From Rapana venosa (Eukaryota; Mollusca; Gastropoda; Neogastropoda; Muricidae), in contig CM054159.1 in NCBI GenBank assembly GCA_028751875.1, forward strand, positions 6,407,357 through 6,471,356: a DNA stretch of 64,000 nucleotides, read 5' to 3'. The translations under genes and the position numbers were made by a program. Below are positions 42,701-64,000 of the stretch, one piece after another; position 1 is the first letter of the stretch; the number at the start of each line of letters is the position of its first letter. Under the pieces are notes generated by a model that worked only from the letters and a program-made list of their open reading frames with translations, had not been told where the DNA came from and made no database searches.

Positions 42701-45700
42701 CACTGTCAGGGCCCCGGATCGATTTTAACACGATAAGCAAAGTTCTTGCGGTGCATAAATGTCATGATCAGGTAAACACTATTTCTTGACATTAGTTTTC
42801 AAAAAATAAGGAGTTTGTATCGCTTTATCGGTCACCAAATACTCGGAAAAGTTCAGCGACAGGATCGACGCCATCGTGACCGTCATGGCGGAATGTGCGA
42901 AGTGGTGGCTTTCTATGACAAAAATACAAAGATCGCTTGATTTCATGTGATGCAAAGTACTCAGCAGCATAGCGATTTGACTCAACAACAGTTATTTCGA
43001 AGCCTCGTTGCGTCAAATAAAGTAAAACAATCTGTGACGTCGAAATCGCCGAGTAGCGAAAAAGTCCATCCAGCAAAACTAGCACCGCTCGATTCAGTCC
43101 GATCGTGATTGATTTTTACCAAGTTTTTCAAAAATATTCCACAATCCTTACCTCATCGTCTCTCTCATTGTTTATTTCAACCAAATCCAGCCTCTAAAAC
43201 TCCTCCTCGCTGTCAATTTTGTAAAAAAGCTCGAAAAACGCTTGAAGAAATTCCAGTGCAAACGCTGGCCACCATTTTTGTTGAAGACGATCTCGGCTGG
43301 TCGAAAAAAAATTAAAAATACACTCTTAACCAATCAGATTCTTCGTTGCTTGTGTGTGTCAAACGACCTTCACCCCTTTCTGCGGGCCTACAACGGCCTC
43401 AACATTCATTGGCTGACCTTTGAAAGCGAAAGTAAGCTTTCAACTATGACCACCCACGTCATCCCGGAATATTCCGGGATCCGCCACACAGCCTAGACCC
43501 GCCTTTCCTGGAATATTCCGGGAACCGCGCCACTAGGGTTAAGATAATAAATCCATAATAAAATAAAAAATAATTATAAATCCAAGAACATCTTGTCCAC
43601 ACATGTTGGAAGAGTTGGCCATTGTGTGCGGGTGGAAAAAGATGACGACATTTACAAAATGGCATGCACATCGGGACAAGAAGTTATTCATCATCCCCTA
43701 AATAAGGTGCTGGAATGAATAAAAAACATGTATCACTGGCAAGTGCTCAGTACAGCATTTGTCACCATGTGTAACAAGAGATGTGTGGTATCTTGATTAT
43801 AAATAAAATAAGATACAATCAAATAGAACCATGTTTAAAAAAGCAACAACAAAAAAGACGATAAACGAAAAGATATCCTACATGCCAAAAATGATACAAT
43901 GAAGCTACCAGCAATCAACCTGAAATTTTAAAAAAAAGGAATAAAAAAGATTAAAAGAAAGAAAAAAGCAAAGTTTGAAGAACTTTGCCAAATGATGAGA
44001 CTGATAACACAGTTCTGCAGAAAAATTTTCTATTTCTGAAGAATTTCTTTTATATAAGGAAAAAGACAGACATTTTTTAAAAAAAAAAAAAAAGGAAGAG
44101 GATTCTTTTCTCACCTTTTAGCGCAGCTTCAGCAGCAAACAAGTCTTTCTTGTACGTGACCTGTGAAACATACAGCAAGCACACAGATTGTTAACAATAC
44201 TGGTAAAGAATAATATAAAAAAAAGCAAAAAATAAAACAACAGAAGAGCAATCCAAAAACTCACAAACTGGAAATGTAAACATGACCTGAAATAATATGA
44301 GAGCACGCAATGCTTTTATCTCAAAATGTAGATCATGTACAATTTGTTCTGTGGTTGTGTCACTAAGGAGAACAAAAAAAAAAGAATACACAACACTATA
44401 GAGCAATCTAATGTGTCTACAATACCATGTAATTAATGTGCTTGATTTGGTTTCAGGTTTGTACTGGTAACATTTCTAGGTGCAAAGTTGATGATCTGAA
44501 GTCTGTAGCTAGTACCAATAGACTGCGGTGGTTTGGGCACGTTCAACGGAAAGCAGACCACTACGTCATAAAAAGAGCAATGAACTTCGTAGTGGATGGA
44601 AAGAGACCTAAGGGAAGACCTAGCCAAACCTGGGCTACCTGTATCGCAGATGATCTTAGAGAAAGGGGCATGAATAAGGAGGAAGCTCAAAACAGAGAGA
44701 GATGGAGAAGGCTCATCAATGTCAAACCTCCCCTGGGAGAAACATGACAAAAATGGAGGAGGAGAAGAAGAAGAAGAAGAAGAAGAAGACTGGTAACATT
44801 TCTACAAGGATGACATTATCAATCTTTTTGACCCCCCCAAAAAAACAACTAAACTCAGTAAATTGTTGTGATTTTTACATCTAGAATATGGGATCCACCC
44901 ATTACCTTCCACAAGTCGGGACTGCCATCCAAAATGTGGGCCTGAACTCCGCAGTATTTCATAGCCAGCAACAGACACTCTGTTCCATAGTCAAAATCGT
45001 CACTGGTGCACTGGAAAATCACAACAGAAAAAAACAAACCTAAACATCTGTCAGTGCCTAGAGAAAAATTAATAAATTAAACATGTCAGAAAAATGTAAG
45101 CATACTAACTAACTGTAAAAGCAGAATACACTTAAAATGCTAAAAAAAAAAAAAAAAAATTTTAAAAGGACTTTACTAAAAACTGCAGTATCTTCCAAAT
45201 TGAAAAAAAAACAAAAACAGAAAAACAGGCAAATATCCCAGCCTTACTAGGGATGGAAGAATGGGGCCAATAGCTTGTCTACTAAATCAGTCAGATAATG
45301 CCCAGCGTGTGAAAGGTGGGAGCTGGGGGGGGTGGGGGGTGGAGAAGAGACAGTAGATCTTTGGACAACCGCATGCAACTGCACTGCATTTGAGCAGTAA
45401 ATTAACTCTCCTACTACCGTCGGCGGGTTGACCCGCCCTCTTACTACTTGGTCCGTGAAGCCGCGGGCGGGTGTGCCCGCCGAATACCTGGGGACACCGG
45501 GTGTCTCCCTTTGCACACCCTTTGCGCTATTTATATACCATGGTCTCACACCCCTTATCGCTTTAGACATGCGCAGTGAGCTCCTAGATAGTGTAGCTGC
45601 CACCATTTGCAATTTTCGCTTCAGTTGATCGATTTTGGTGCCGATTTTTTCGATTTTACGGCGATGTCATCGAGTAACAATTTTTGGAGGGAGCTGCATC

Positions 45701-48700
45701 AATATGGCGACTGCTTCAACGAACTTTTTGGAGGATTTTCTGTGAAAATAATGGCAGAATCTGAACTTATGTGGACTGAAATGGACTTAGAAGCTGAACA
45801 GAGGATTCAAGAGTTGCAGAGTGGAATCGATGTGCTGTGTTTATTGGTGATTCGAGTGATGAAGATGACTATGACAGTGGTGTAAACAACGATCCTGCCG
45901 AGGGGGGCATATGACTGTGACTGGCTTAAAATGAAATAATTTCGTGAAAATTGTGGCTCCAGAAACTTGCAAAACGATGCTAGTGACTCGTGGGTAGTAT
46001 GATGGGGTTTTTTCTTCTGTTTTTCACTGACGAAGTGCAAAATAAAATTGGAACAAACCGTGACCTGATTTCAATGGCTGTTTGTTCGTCAGCCTGTATG
46101 CTTGTTTGTGAGTGTGATTGCATGTTATTCTAATATTATCTGAACATTATTACTTATTTTGCATGTTTGATTTTATTTCACTTCATCTTTACAATTCTTT
46201 ACCTCTTGAAATAGTCATATTTTAAAAATTATTGCATAACCACCGTAGCCAACAACAACCGCAACATCATTGCCATCAGCATTCCACAACAACAAGTCAC
46301 ACAAGAGTCAAACTAAGAAATATTGAATTTTTATTCACAACTTAACAAGTACAGAAAGTTTCATGTAGATCTGTCTTTATTTCGATTTTTTATTATTTTT
46401 TAAAGTCAGTAGGTGTGAAACTGAAAGACACTGCAGAAAATACTTGGTATACAGTGGTAAGTAAGAGAAACGGAACGCGGTAGTAGAAGAGTTAAAACAA
46501 ACATGGGGGGGAGGGGGGGGGGGGTTGGGGGCAGAAGAGACAGTAGATCTTTGGACAACCGCATGCAACAGCACTGCATTTGAGCAGTAAATTAAAACGA
46601 ACATAAAACCTAAAACAAGCAAAAGACAGTTAAATCTGACATCAGCACTGAATACCCACGCTGCCTTCTTATATCCCTACAAACAGCCTTTCCTTCAAAC
46701 AGTTGGATCACCCTGAGGTTTTTATTTGATCTCTCCCAAAATAACAACAAAATACAACAACAAAATGCCTGACCTATACAGGCGCTTGAAAAGCAGTCAG
46801 TTCACAGTGTATACTGACCTTGCTGTAAGCCTTGGCAATGACAGGCACTTGAAAAGCTTGGGGCATTTCACTGTTGAAGTACTGACTTCGGTCCAGAGAT
46901 TCGGTCAGTCGTTGGTCTGCACCTCGAGCAATGACAGTGGACACTAAAGGCCGGCATACACCAGCTGCCTGCATGTCAAACAGTCAAGTCAGTTAATTAG
47001 CAGTCCACAGAATTGCACACTCATAACATGACTCAATCAGATATAGTATCAAGTCAGGTATTCACAACTCAAAAGCTACCTCTTCACAACACTGGCCTCA
47101 AACGATAATTTCTGATATACAGAATATTACATTAAGTAACAATAGTCTTTTATTTCAAAAATAAGAAGACATTTTTAAGAACTGAGAATACTATGAACTA
47201 ACAAAAGAATGCAAAAGAGCACTACACAAGATTATTCAGAAATTTCAAGACAAACTGATCAATGCTTATGCACCAACTAACGCATATGTATGTAAAGTGG
47301 CTTCCGTCACACATCATGATATTGTACAAATTCACATTATCATCTCAAAGCGAAGCCTTATTAATGAATTAATTACCTTAACTTTCTCTTCCCAAAGCAA
47401 ACAAATACAACAATAATTACTGAATTACTACTTACTCCATGTGCATGTGCTGCAACTGCAATGTTCTTGAGAGTGTCGGAGGAAACAAACGGACGCACAG
47501 CATCATGAATCATCACCACCTCAATGCTTGGATCCACTGAAAAATATTCAAAAACATCTCTCTCACTGGTCAAGTAAATAAAAAACAAAACATATATAAT
47601 ACATTCAAATGATTGCAACATACAAAAATTAACACAACATTCTATCATATTATAAAAATCTAAATAAGCCAATCACAGAGTTTAAACATAATAATTGGTA
47701 CCTTTCGATGTTGAATGTTTTCAACTGAACTGTATAATTATGATTTCTGGAATAAGATCACACATAGCACTTAGCTCAGTAACTGACAAACTAAAGCCTG
47801 GGCTGAAAATCAGCAAATCTTCAACATTTACTTGAATTTTTTTCAAAAAAGAAAAAGAAAACACATTGATATAATACTTATATAATATAATATACTTAAA
47901 TAACACAAAATACGCAAATATAACCATAAGCAGTACAAAACAAAATATTTCGTAACATTTTCCTTTGTCTCAAAATATTAACTCTTGCTGATTCCACAGT
48001 AAGCAACTGAATAAATGCAGACTAACATGTGTCTCTATTGTCAATGTCATCACTGTGTTGAACTTGTAGTGTGTATGACTATGATTGTATATTGAATGAA
48101 AATTCGTCTAATGTATGACTGCACTCTACTGACTAGTTTTCATACAAAAGGAAATACACCAGGCAGCAAGACATGATCAGTTCAATACCTTGCTGCAAGT
48201 GCCTTGACACCAGCACAAATGGACCGATGTCTCGTGGTTCCCCCTTCCACCACTGTTACTTTATCAAAGCCGTAGTGCACTGTCAGTTCTTTCAACAACT
48301 GCAAGTGAGTAGAGCTTGTAGAAATCACTATCTGCTGCACCCAGGCCACCCTATTGACATAACAATATAACCTGTAATGCCAAATGATAACAGTTATCTT
48401 ATCTAGCTCTCATAACACATAGTGTATCTTTCATTACATTCTCTTACTAAGTCAGTAAGTGAATACTCAGAATAGTCTTATTCTTACTCTTACCCACTTG
48501 CTCACTGGTCAGTTGTCTTTATATGAACGCACACACACGTACACACACACGTACACACACACGTACACACACACACAGAGTAAAATGGTATCATTTGTCT
48601 CTGTGTGTGTGCATGTCTGTGTCAGTGTGTGGATGAAACAATTTGAAGAATGGTTGTTTGTATCTGTACTAATATAATATAGAGTATGTTCATGCATGCA

Positions 48701-51223
48701 ATACTTAAACTTTTAAAGTAATACTAATGAGTAATTAATACTAATACTACAGTAATAGTAAGTACATATATAATGATATAACAAGAGTTACTGAGTGAAA
48801 CACTGTCAAAACAGTAACTTCTTCAAATCATGACCTGATTTGAACTATTGTGTAGTACTGACTTAAGCTCAGCAGCTTTATCAAAGGCCACAACTAATGA
48901 ACTATTGTCTAGTATTGAAAGTACTACAAATTGACTATAGTACTGTACAATTTGGCTGTGCTCCACCAGATGACATTCAAATTGAAAAGTATGCACAATT
49001 TTACAAAATGGAAGCTGGGCAGACCTATAGGCTATACAGTATACTTGGCTATATGCCTATACTATAGGTCCTTAAGATGTCATCTGCAGATTTTTGGCCC
49101 AGGCCAAAAGCTGTGTCAGTTATTGATGTCAGCTAATTGCCAAGGCCTACACTAAAATGTTATGTTGTAAAATGTTGCGTTGAGATTGCCTTCAGCCATG
49201 ACAAGCTCTTAACATAACAACCTGCATTCTTCTTTTAGAAGAGAAAAAAATCCTCTGAAGTCGGAGTATGGCTGCCTATTTGGTGAGGTACTTGAAAATA
49301 GTCATACATGCAAACTTCCATCCGGTGTGCTTCCTATCTCACAGTGATTCCCAGGTGGGATGAGTGAGTCAGAGTGCACGTTCTGGGTGACCCCCAGAGT
49401 GTAAAGCTGGGGAACGCACCACAACAACACAACATCTGCAGATTTTATTACTAGGCCTAGTCTTGATTAGCTCACTCTGCCATTTATAAGGTTTTAGCTT
49501 TTACAAGTCTGCAATGCAAGATGATGATGTTATAGCCATGATACAGTATTATGAAATTGCAAATATTACCTCAGTTTTTAGTCTTAATAAAAATCTGAAA
49601 TGCTTGCACTTAGCTGAAGAATGGAGTCAAAACTCAGAGACTGAGAGAGACAGACAGACAGACACAGAGACAGAGAGAAGTTTAATTAAAACTAAACTAC
49701 GACACAACCTGTTTGCAGTCATTATATTTTGAATTTTTTGTCACCTGTTTACTGTAGAGTGTAGTACTTCGTATAATTTTTTTTATTAATAGTTTTAATA
49801 CTATAGACCATAGCATAACTCATAATTTGATATACACCAAGTTATTTTTAAAAAACCAAACTTTAGTTGAGCACACAAATCAAATGTCAAACCTTGAGAT
49901 GACTTAAGTCGTTATGGGACATTTTAAACTGCTAAAGCTTACACTTACAGAACTTTGTTTTTAGTCTTTACCCAACAAACTAAACACTAAGTGCAGCTGT
50001 GACAACAGAAAAAATACACCCACTGAGATCAGATAAGTCTTCTACTGCAATACTTACTATTTCTAGTTCTACTTTAGAACTTCTTGCCATCCTCTTCCAT
50101 TACAATAAATGAATAAGGAGTAGAAATTAGCAACAACAAACTAAAGCCACTTGCAGCACAACACTTACAACAGTACAAGTCTAGTCTACAAAGTTCTACA
50201 AGTACAAGCCAGTTATGTTAGTCAACACAGCTGCATTTTCTTAAGTCATAATTTGGCTATGTGTTGTTCTATTTTAGCACAATGTAGAGTCATCATACTA
50301 CCTTACTCTAAATACTAAAAAAATGCCACAGTCTGAGTGCTTGAAGCTTTTTAAAGTTAACACAGCACTAGACTAGCCTTTAGTTTATTTCTCCATGATC
50401 AGATCTGGATTTTGATCACATTTTAGGTGCTAGATGATTTAGAGTACTTGAAACTTTTTTTAAAATAAAGCACTAGCCTTTCTTACTCCATAATCAGATC
50501 CAATGTCATAATTTTGGATTTAATTTTTTGATTCAAGGCAGCAGTTATACTTATAGTTTACACCCCCTCCAGCACTTCAGTTTATAAGCTTCATTCCATC
50601 AAATCCTCTAGTCCCTATCCTATACCTGGAGCATTGGCCGACAAGTGCCCATTCGCCATATGCTGAAATTATTTATGATTAAAACATCCTATGTAAAGGT
50701 TTAATTCAAAAGAATACACTAACGAATCCTAAAACCGATTAGAATAAAATTTACTTCCTCGAACTCGCTTCCGTGTTGCTTGTGAGAGCAAAAAATGCTG
50801 ACATTCCCACCCACCCCCTCTCCCAGTGTTGCTTAATCAATGCAAAAAGTACTGAGAATAAATAATTGTCAGTTTCTAGTTTCAATGTGTTCAGTCAGTC
50901 CCCAATAAATCTGCACAAAGCCTAGGCTAGCAGTGACTCGAAGTTGTCTGAACCCATTCGTTCAGACAACTTCGAGTCACTGCTAGCCTAGGCTAGGTTA
51001 GGCCTACGATGCAACGTTCGTTCGCTGTGGTTGTCTGCAAAAGTAGGTTAGTCTACTGCAACTTGTGGAAGCACCTGTGAAAACAATCGATTGTGTAGCA
51101 GATCAGAGGCCGGCCATTCACTTCACAAAACTGTTTAGGAGTTTGGAGCTTCATTCGCTCACCGCATCCTGCCGCTGGTAATACTACACCTACACTAAAT
51201 GCCATCAGGTCGTCAGAAGCCAT
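39786..51223 (-). CDS. CRPPA: CRPPA (ISPD): D-ribitol-5-phosphate cytidylyltransferase
   Basis: Nine coding exons on the minus strand: 51223-51075, 48350-48189, 47565-47436, 46968-46819, 45010-44906, 44160-44115, 42186-42095, 41119-40619, 39881-39786. All introns are GT-AG and phases agree; the total is 476 residues, against about 450 in vertebrates. In vertebrates the enzyme makes CDP-ribitol from CTP and ribitol-5-phosphate for O-mannosyl glycans of alpha-dystroglycan. The N-terminal IspD-like domain shows the nucleotide loop VVLPAAGCGERM (residues 13-24) and TPKQF, then TTRHRSICAG (exon 2), MIHDAVRPFV (exon 3), RPLVSTVIARGAD and SEMPQAF (exon 4), DYGTECLLLAMKYC and DGSPDLWK (exon 5). The C-terminal domain ends GQLFLVA. 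I chose the Met at 51223 because an upstream Met (51292) lies in the presumed promoter. Exon 8 has a Ser/Asn-rich insert of about 60 residues without an obvious vertebrate counterpart. Confidence 0.9.
40425..40480 (-). mobile_element. CR1/L2-like LINE 3' end in CRPPA intron 8
   Basis: On the minus strand this is the same terminus and (TTA)n tail as at 1712-1775 and 56230-56275. Only tens of bases remain. Confidence 0.65.
41685..41810 (+). mobile_element. Degenerate SINE family B in CRPPA intron 7
   Basis: Weak but ordered matches to the family B body (gacctgccag, then agtcaaatatgtctgttaaa, then ggtttgaggaaata and aataccc). It is an old copy preceded by a poly-G run. Confidence 0.45.
42430..43542 (-). 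mobile_element. TTAA-bounded piggyBac-like element 1 in CRPPA intron 6
   Basis: The left end TTAACCCTAGTAGCGC (from 42430) matches the reverse complement of the right end (TTAACCCTAGTGGCGC, to 43542) at 15 of 16 positions. Near the right end are two palindromic subterminal motifs, ccggaatattccggg and ctggaatattccggg. The minus strand at 42825-43085 encodes LLYLTQRGFEITVVESNRYA, like the piggyBac N-terminal (V/I)xETNRYA motif, so the element carries a transposase remnant. Length 1113 bp. Confidence 0.7.
43605..43680 (+). mobile_element. SINE family A fragment
   Basis: The body fragment gttggccattgtgtgcgggtgg followed by tttacaaaatggcatgcaca lies in sense orientation. Both ends are lost. Confidence 0.65.
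44436..44790 (+). mobile_element. RTE-like LINE ORF2 C-terminal fragment in CRPPA intron 5
   Basis: The frame encodes NRLRWFGHVQRKADHYVIKR, GKRPKGRPSQTW and ERGMNKEEAQNRERWRRLI, the classic R-W-x-GH...GRP-x-x-TW...DR-x-x-W-R end of non-LTR reverse transcriptases. It is followed by a (gaa)n tail at 44762-44788. It lies in sense orientation relative to RNF113 and antisense to CRPPA. Confidence 0.75.
45402..46495 (+). mobile_element. TTAA-bounded piggyBac-like element 2 in CRPPA intron 4
   Basis: The left end TTAACTCTCCTACTACCG (45402 on) matches the reverse complement of the right end (TTAACTCTTCTACTACCG) at 17 of 18 positions. Just inside the left end are three GC-rich palindromes: ggcgggttgacccgcc, ggcgggtgtgcccgcc and gggacaccgggtgtctccc. 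A reading frame at 45664-45900 gives SSSNNFWRELHQYGDCFNEL and, after a shift, GDSSDEDDYDSG, reminiscent of acidic piggyBac N-termini. The immediate flanks are themselves a repeat of about 70 bp (45335-45405 and 46528-46596). Confidence 0.7.
49245..49435 (+). repeat. Dispersed repeat D (copy 1) in CRPPA intron 1
   Basis: The segment cctctgaagtcggagtatgg through ccggtgtgcttcctatctcac and gggtgacccccagagtgtaa to gctggggaacgca recurs at 53325-53505 and in two pieces at 61660-61795 and 62030-62095. Its first part shares a tcggagtatggctgcc block with molluscan SINE 3' ends, so it may be the tail of a longer element. Confidence 0.75.
50919..50994. other. Perfect 35-bp inverted repeat (hairpin) in CRPPA intron 1
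   Basis: The arm agcctaggctagcagtgact through ttgtctgaac (50919-50953) is followed by a six-base loop ccattc (50954-50959) and an exactly complementary arm (50960-50994). It lies 80 bp inside the intron from exon 1. The neighbouring sequence (aggttaggcctacg) is not part of the arms. It could be a microRNA-like hairpin, a foldback element or a recent inverted duplication. Confidence 0.9.
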
Positions 51224-51387
51224 TTCGGTGGAGAAAGGCGATGTCAGAAAATGGTTCAATTCTAGCGTGCCCTTAGGCCTACACGCAACCACATGCTCTT
51301 ATGTAATGCTCTCATCCATTGGTTTAGCAACCAACCGGAACTTTTTCTTCAACCAATCCATTGCTTCAAGAGGAGTAGACCTGCAAA
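51224..51387. promoter_or_regulatory. Bidirectional promoter between CRPPA and RNF113
   Basis: The two start codons are 164 bp apart on opposite strands. The interval contains an inverted CCAAT box (attgg, 51318-51322), a forward CCAAT (51353-51357) and an ETS-like ccggaa (51335-51340). No TATA box is seen. The RNF113 start itself lies in aaaatggctg, a YY1-like context. CCAAT pairs and ETS sites are typical of divergent housekeeping promoters; use here is inferred. Confidence 0.6.
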
Positions 51388-63433
<12,046 letters not shown>

Positions 63434-63895
63434 TAAATTGAATATTTTACACCAAACACACACAGCACTCAACCACTTCGCACGATTCTGTTACAACTGT
63501 AATGAATACTTTTTTTTTTGTTTTTTCGAACTTTTGAGAGTAGGAAAAGATGGAGATGGCAAAAAACAACAAAAGATTGTAAAAAAGAAACGAAAGCCTA
63601 AGTGGATTTAGTTGGTGTATTTTATGACTCTCAGTGGATCGATTTTTTTTTGCTTTGTTTCACTTATTGAAATTTACATTTAAGACGCATGATCACACTG
63701 GTGTTTGTGATACATTGAGAAATTTTTTTTTTATATGTTTTTTGGAGGAGGAAAGTGGTTGTAATGGTTCTTTGTAAAAAAAAAAAATTCTGTTTTAAAA
63801 AAAACAAATGATTCTTGTTGTTGTTTATTTTCAGTGAGGAGCTTGTTTCTACTTTGAAATAAAGACTTATGCAGCTGTACAGGTGTTTTAATCGA
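63434..63895 (+). terminator. RNF113 3' UTR and poly(A) signal
   Basis: AT-rich untranslated sequence with poly-T and poly-A runs. The best poly(A) signal is AATAAA at 63858-63863 (gaaataaagac). An earlier aataaa at 63432-63437 overlaps the open-frame stop and would serve only if the shorter reading is correct. Nothing further is recognised to the window end. Confidence 0.6.
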
Positions 63896-64000
63896 GAGAA
63901 ATTTTTGTGATTTTTAAAGTGTTACAAACATTTCCCAAACAACAAAACAATCTGTGCAGATGTTCACTATAGAGACATGCAGATGGGGGCATCCTTTGTC

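Overview
This window reads as nuclear DNA of an invertebrate, most likely a gastropod mollusc. It has spliced genes with GT-AG introns, dense microsatellites, several tRNA-derived SINE families of a type I recall from mollusc genomes, LINE ORF1s with virus-like 2A motifs, and piggyBac, MULE and pogo transposon remains. The taxon is inferred from repeat types and protein similarity only.

Layout. 1-5 kb: a terminal coding exon of an unidentified one-membrane-span protein (1283-1536) whose 3' end is repeated in decayed form just downstream, plus SINEs of three families. 6-7.7 kb: LINE ORF1 remains, one with a 2A motif, and a small MITE-like insert. 8.8-10.5 kb: an open 573-586-residue frame joining a cysteine-protease-like domain (Cys, then Asp-x-His) to an acidic linker and a Cys-rich basic domain. 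10.6-16.0 kb and 23.7-31.9 kb: two copies of one composite block (decayed 2A-bearing ORF, a 3-fold repeat, a SINE, a giant minisatellite). The stretch between them holds a MULE (16.03-18.57 kb), a pogo transposase (18.86-20.2 kb) cut by a LINE 3' end, another ORF1 fragment, a CT-rich minisatellite and a nearly intact LINE ORF1 with an N-terminal 2A motif (22.67-23.67 kb). 32-37.6 kb: two broken piggyBac transposases, one of which has grown an internal 30-bp minisatellite.

39.8-63.9 kb holds two recognisable cellular genes, head to head. CRPPA (ISPD; minus strand, nine coding exons, 39786-51223) encodes a nucleotide-sugar cytidylyltransferase of the dystroglycan glycosylation pathway. RNF113 (CWC24 family; plus strand, ten coding exons, 51388-63433) encodes a CCCH/RING spliceosomal ubiquitin ligase. 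Their start codons are only 164 bp apart, so they probably share a bidirectional promoter with two divergent CCAAT boxes and an ETS-like core. Their introns carry TTAA-bounded piggyBac-like elements, LINE pieces and inverted SINE pairs.

Apart from these two genes, the 1283 exon and possibly the 8.8 kb frame, coding sequence here belongs to mobile elements, mostly decayed. Most other long open frames are by-products of simple repeats and were left out. The observations most worth following are the four 2A motifs behind hydrophobic N-termini, the protease-like chimera, the cluster of TTAA elements, and the tRNA/5S chimeric SINE.
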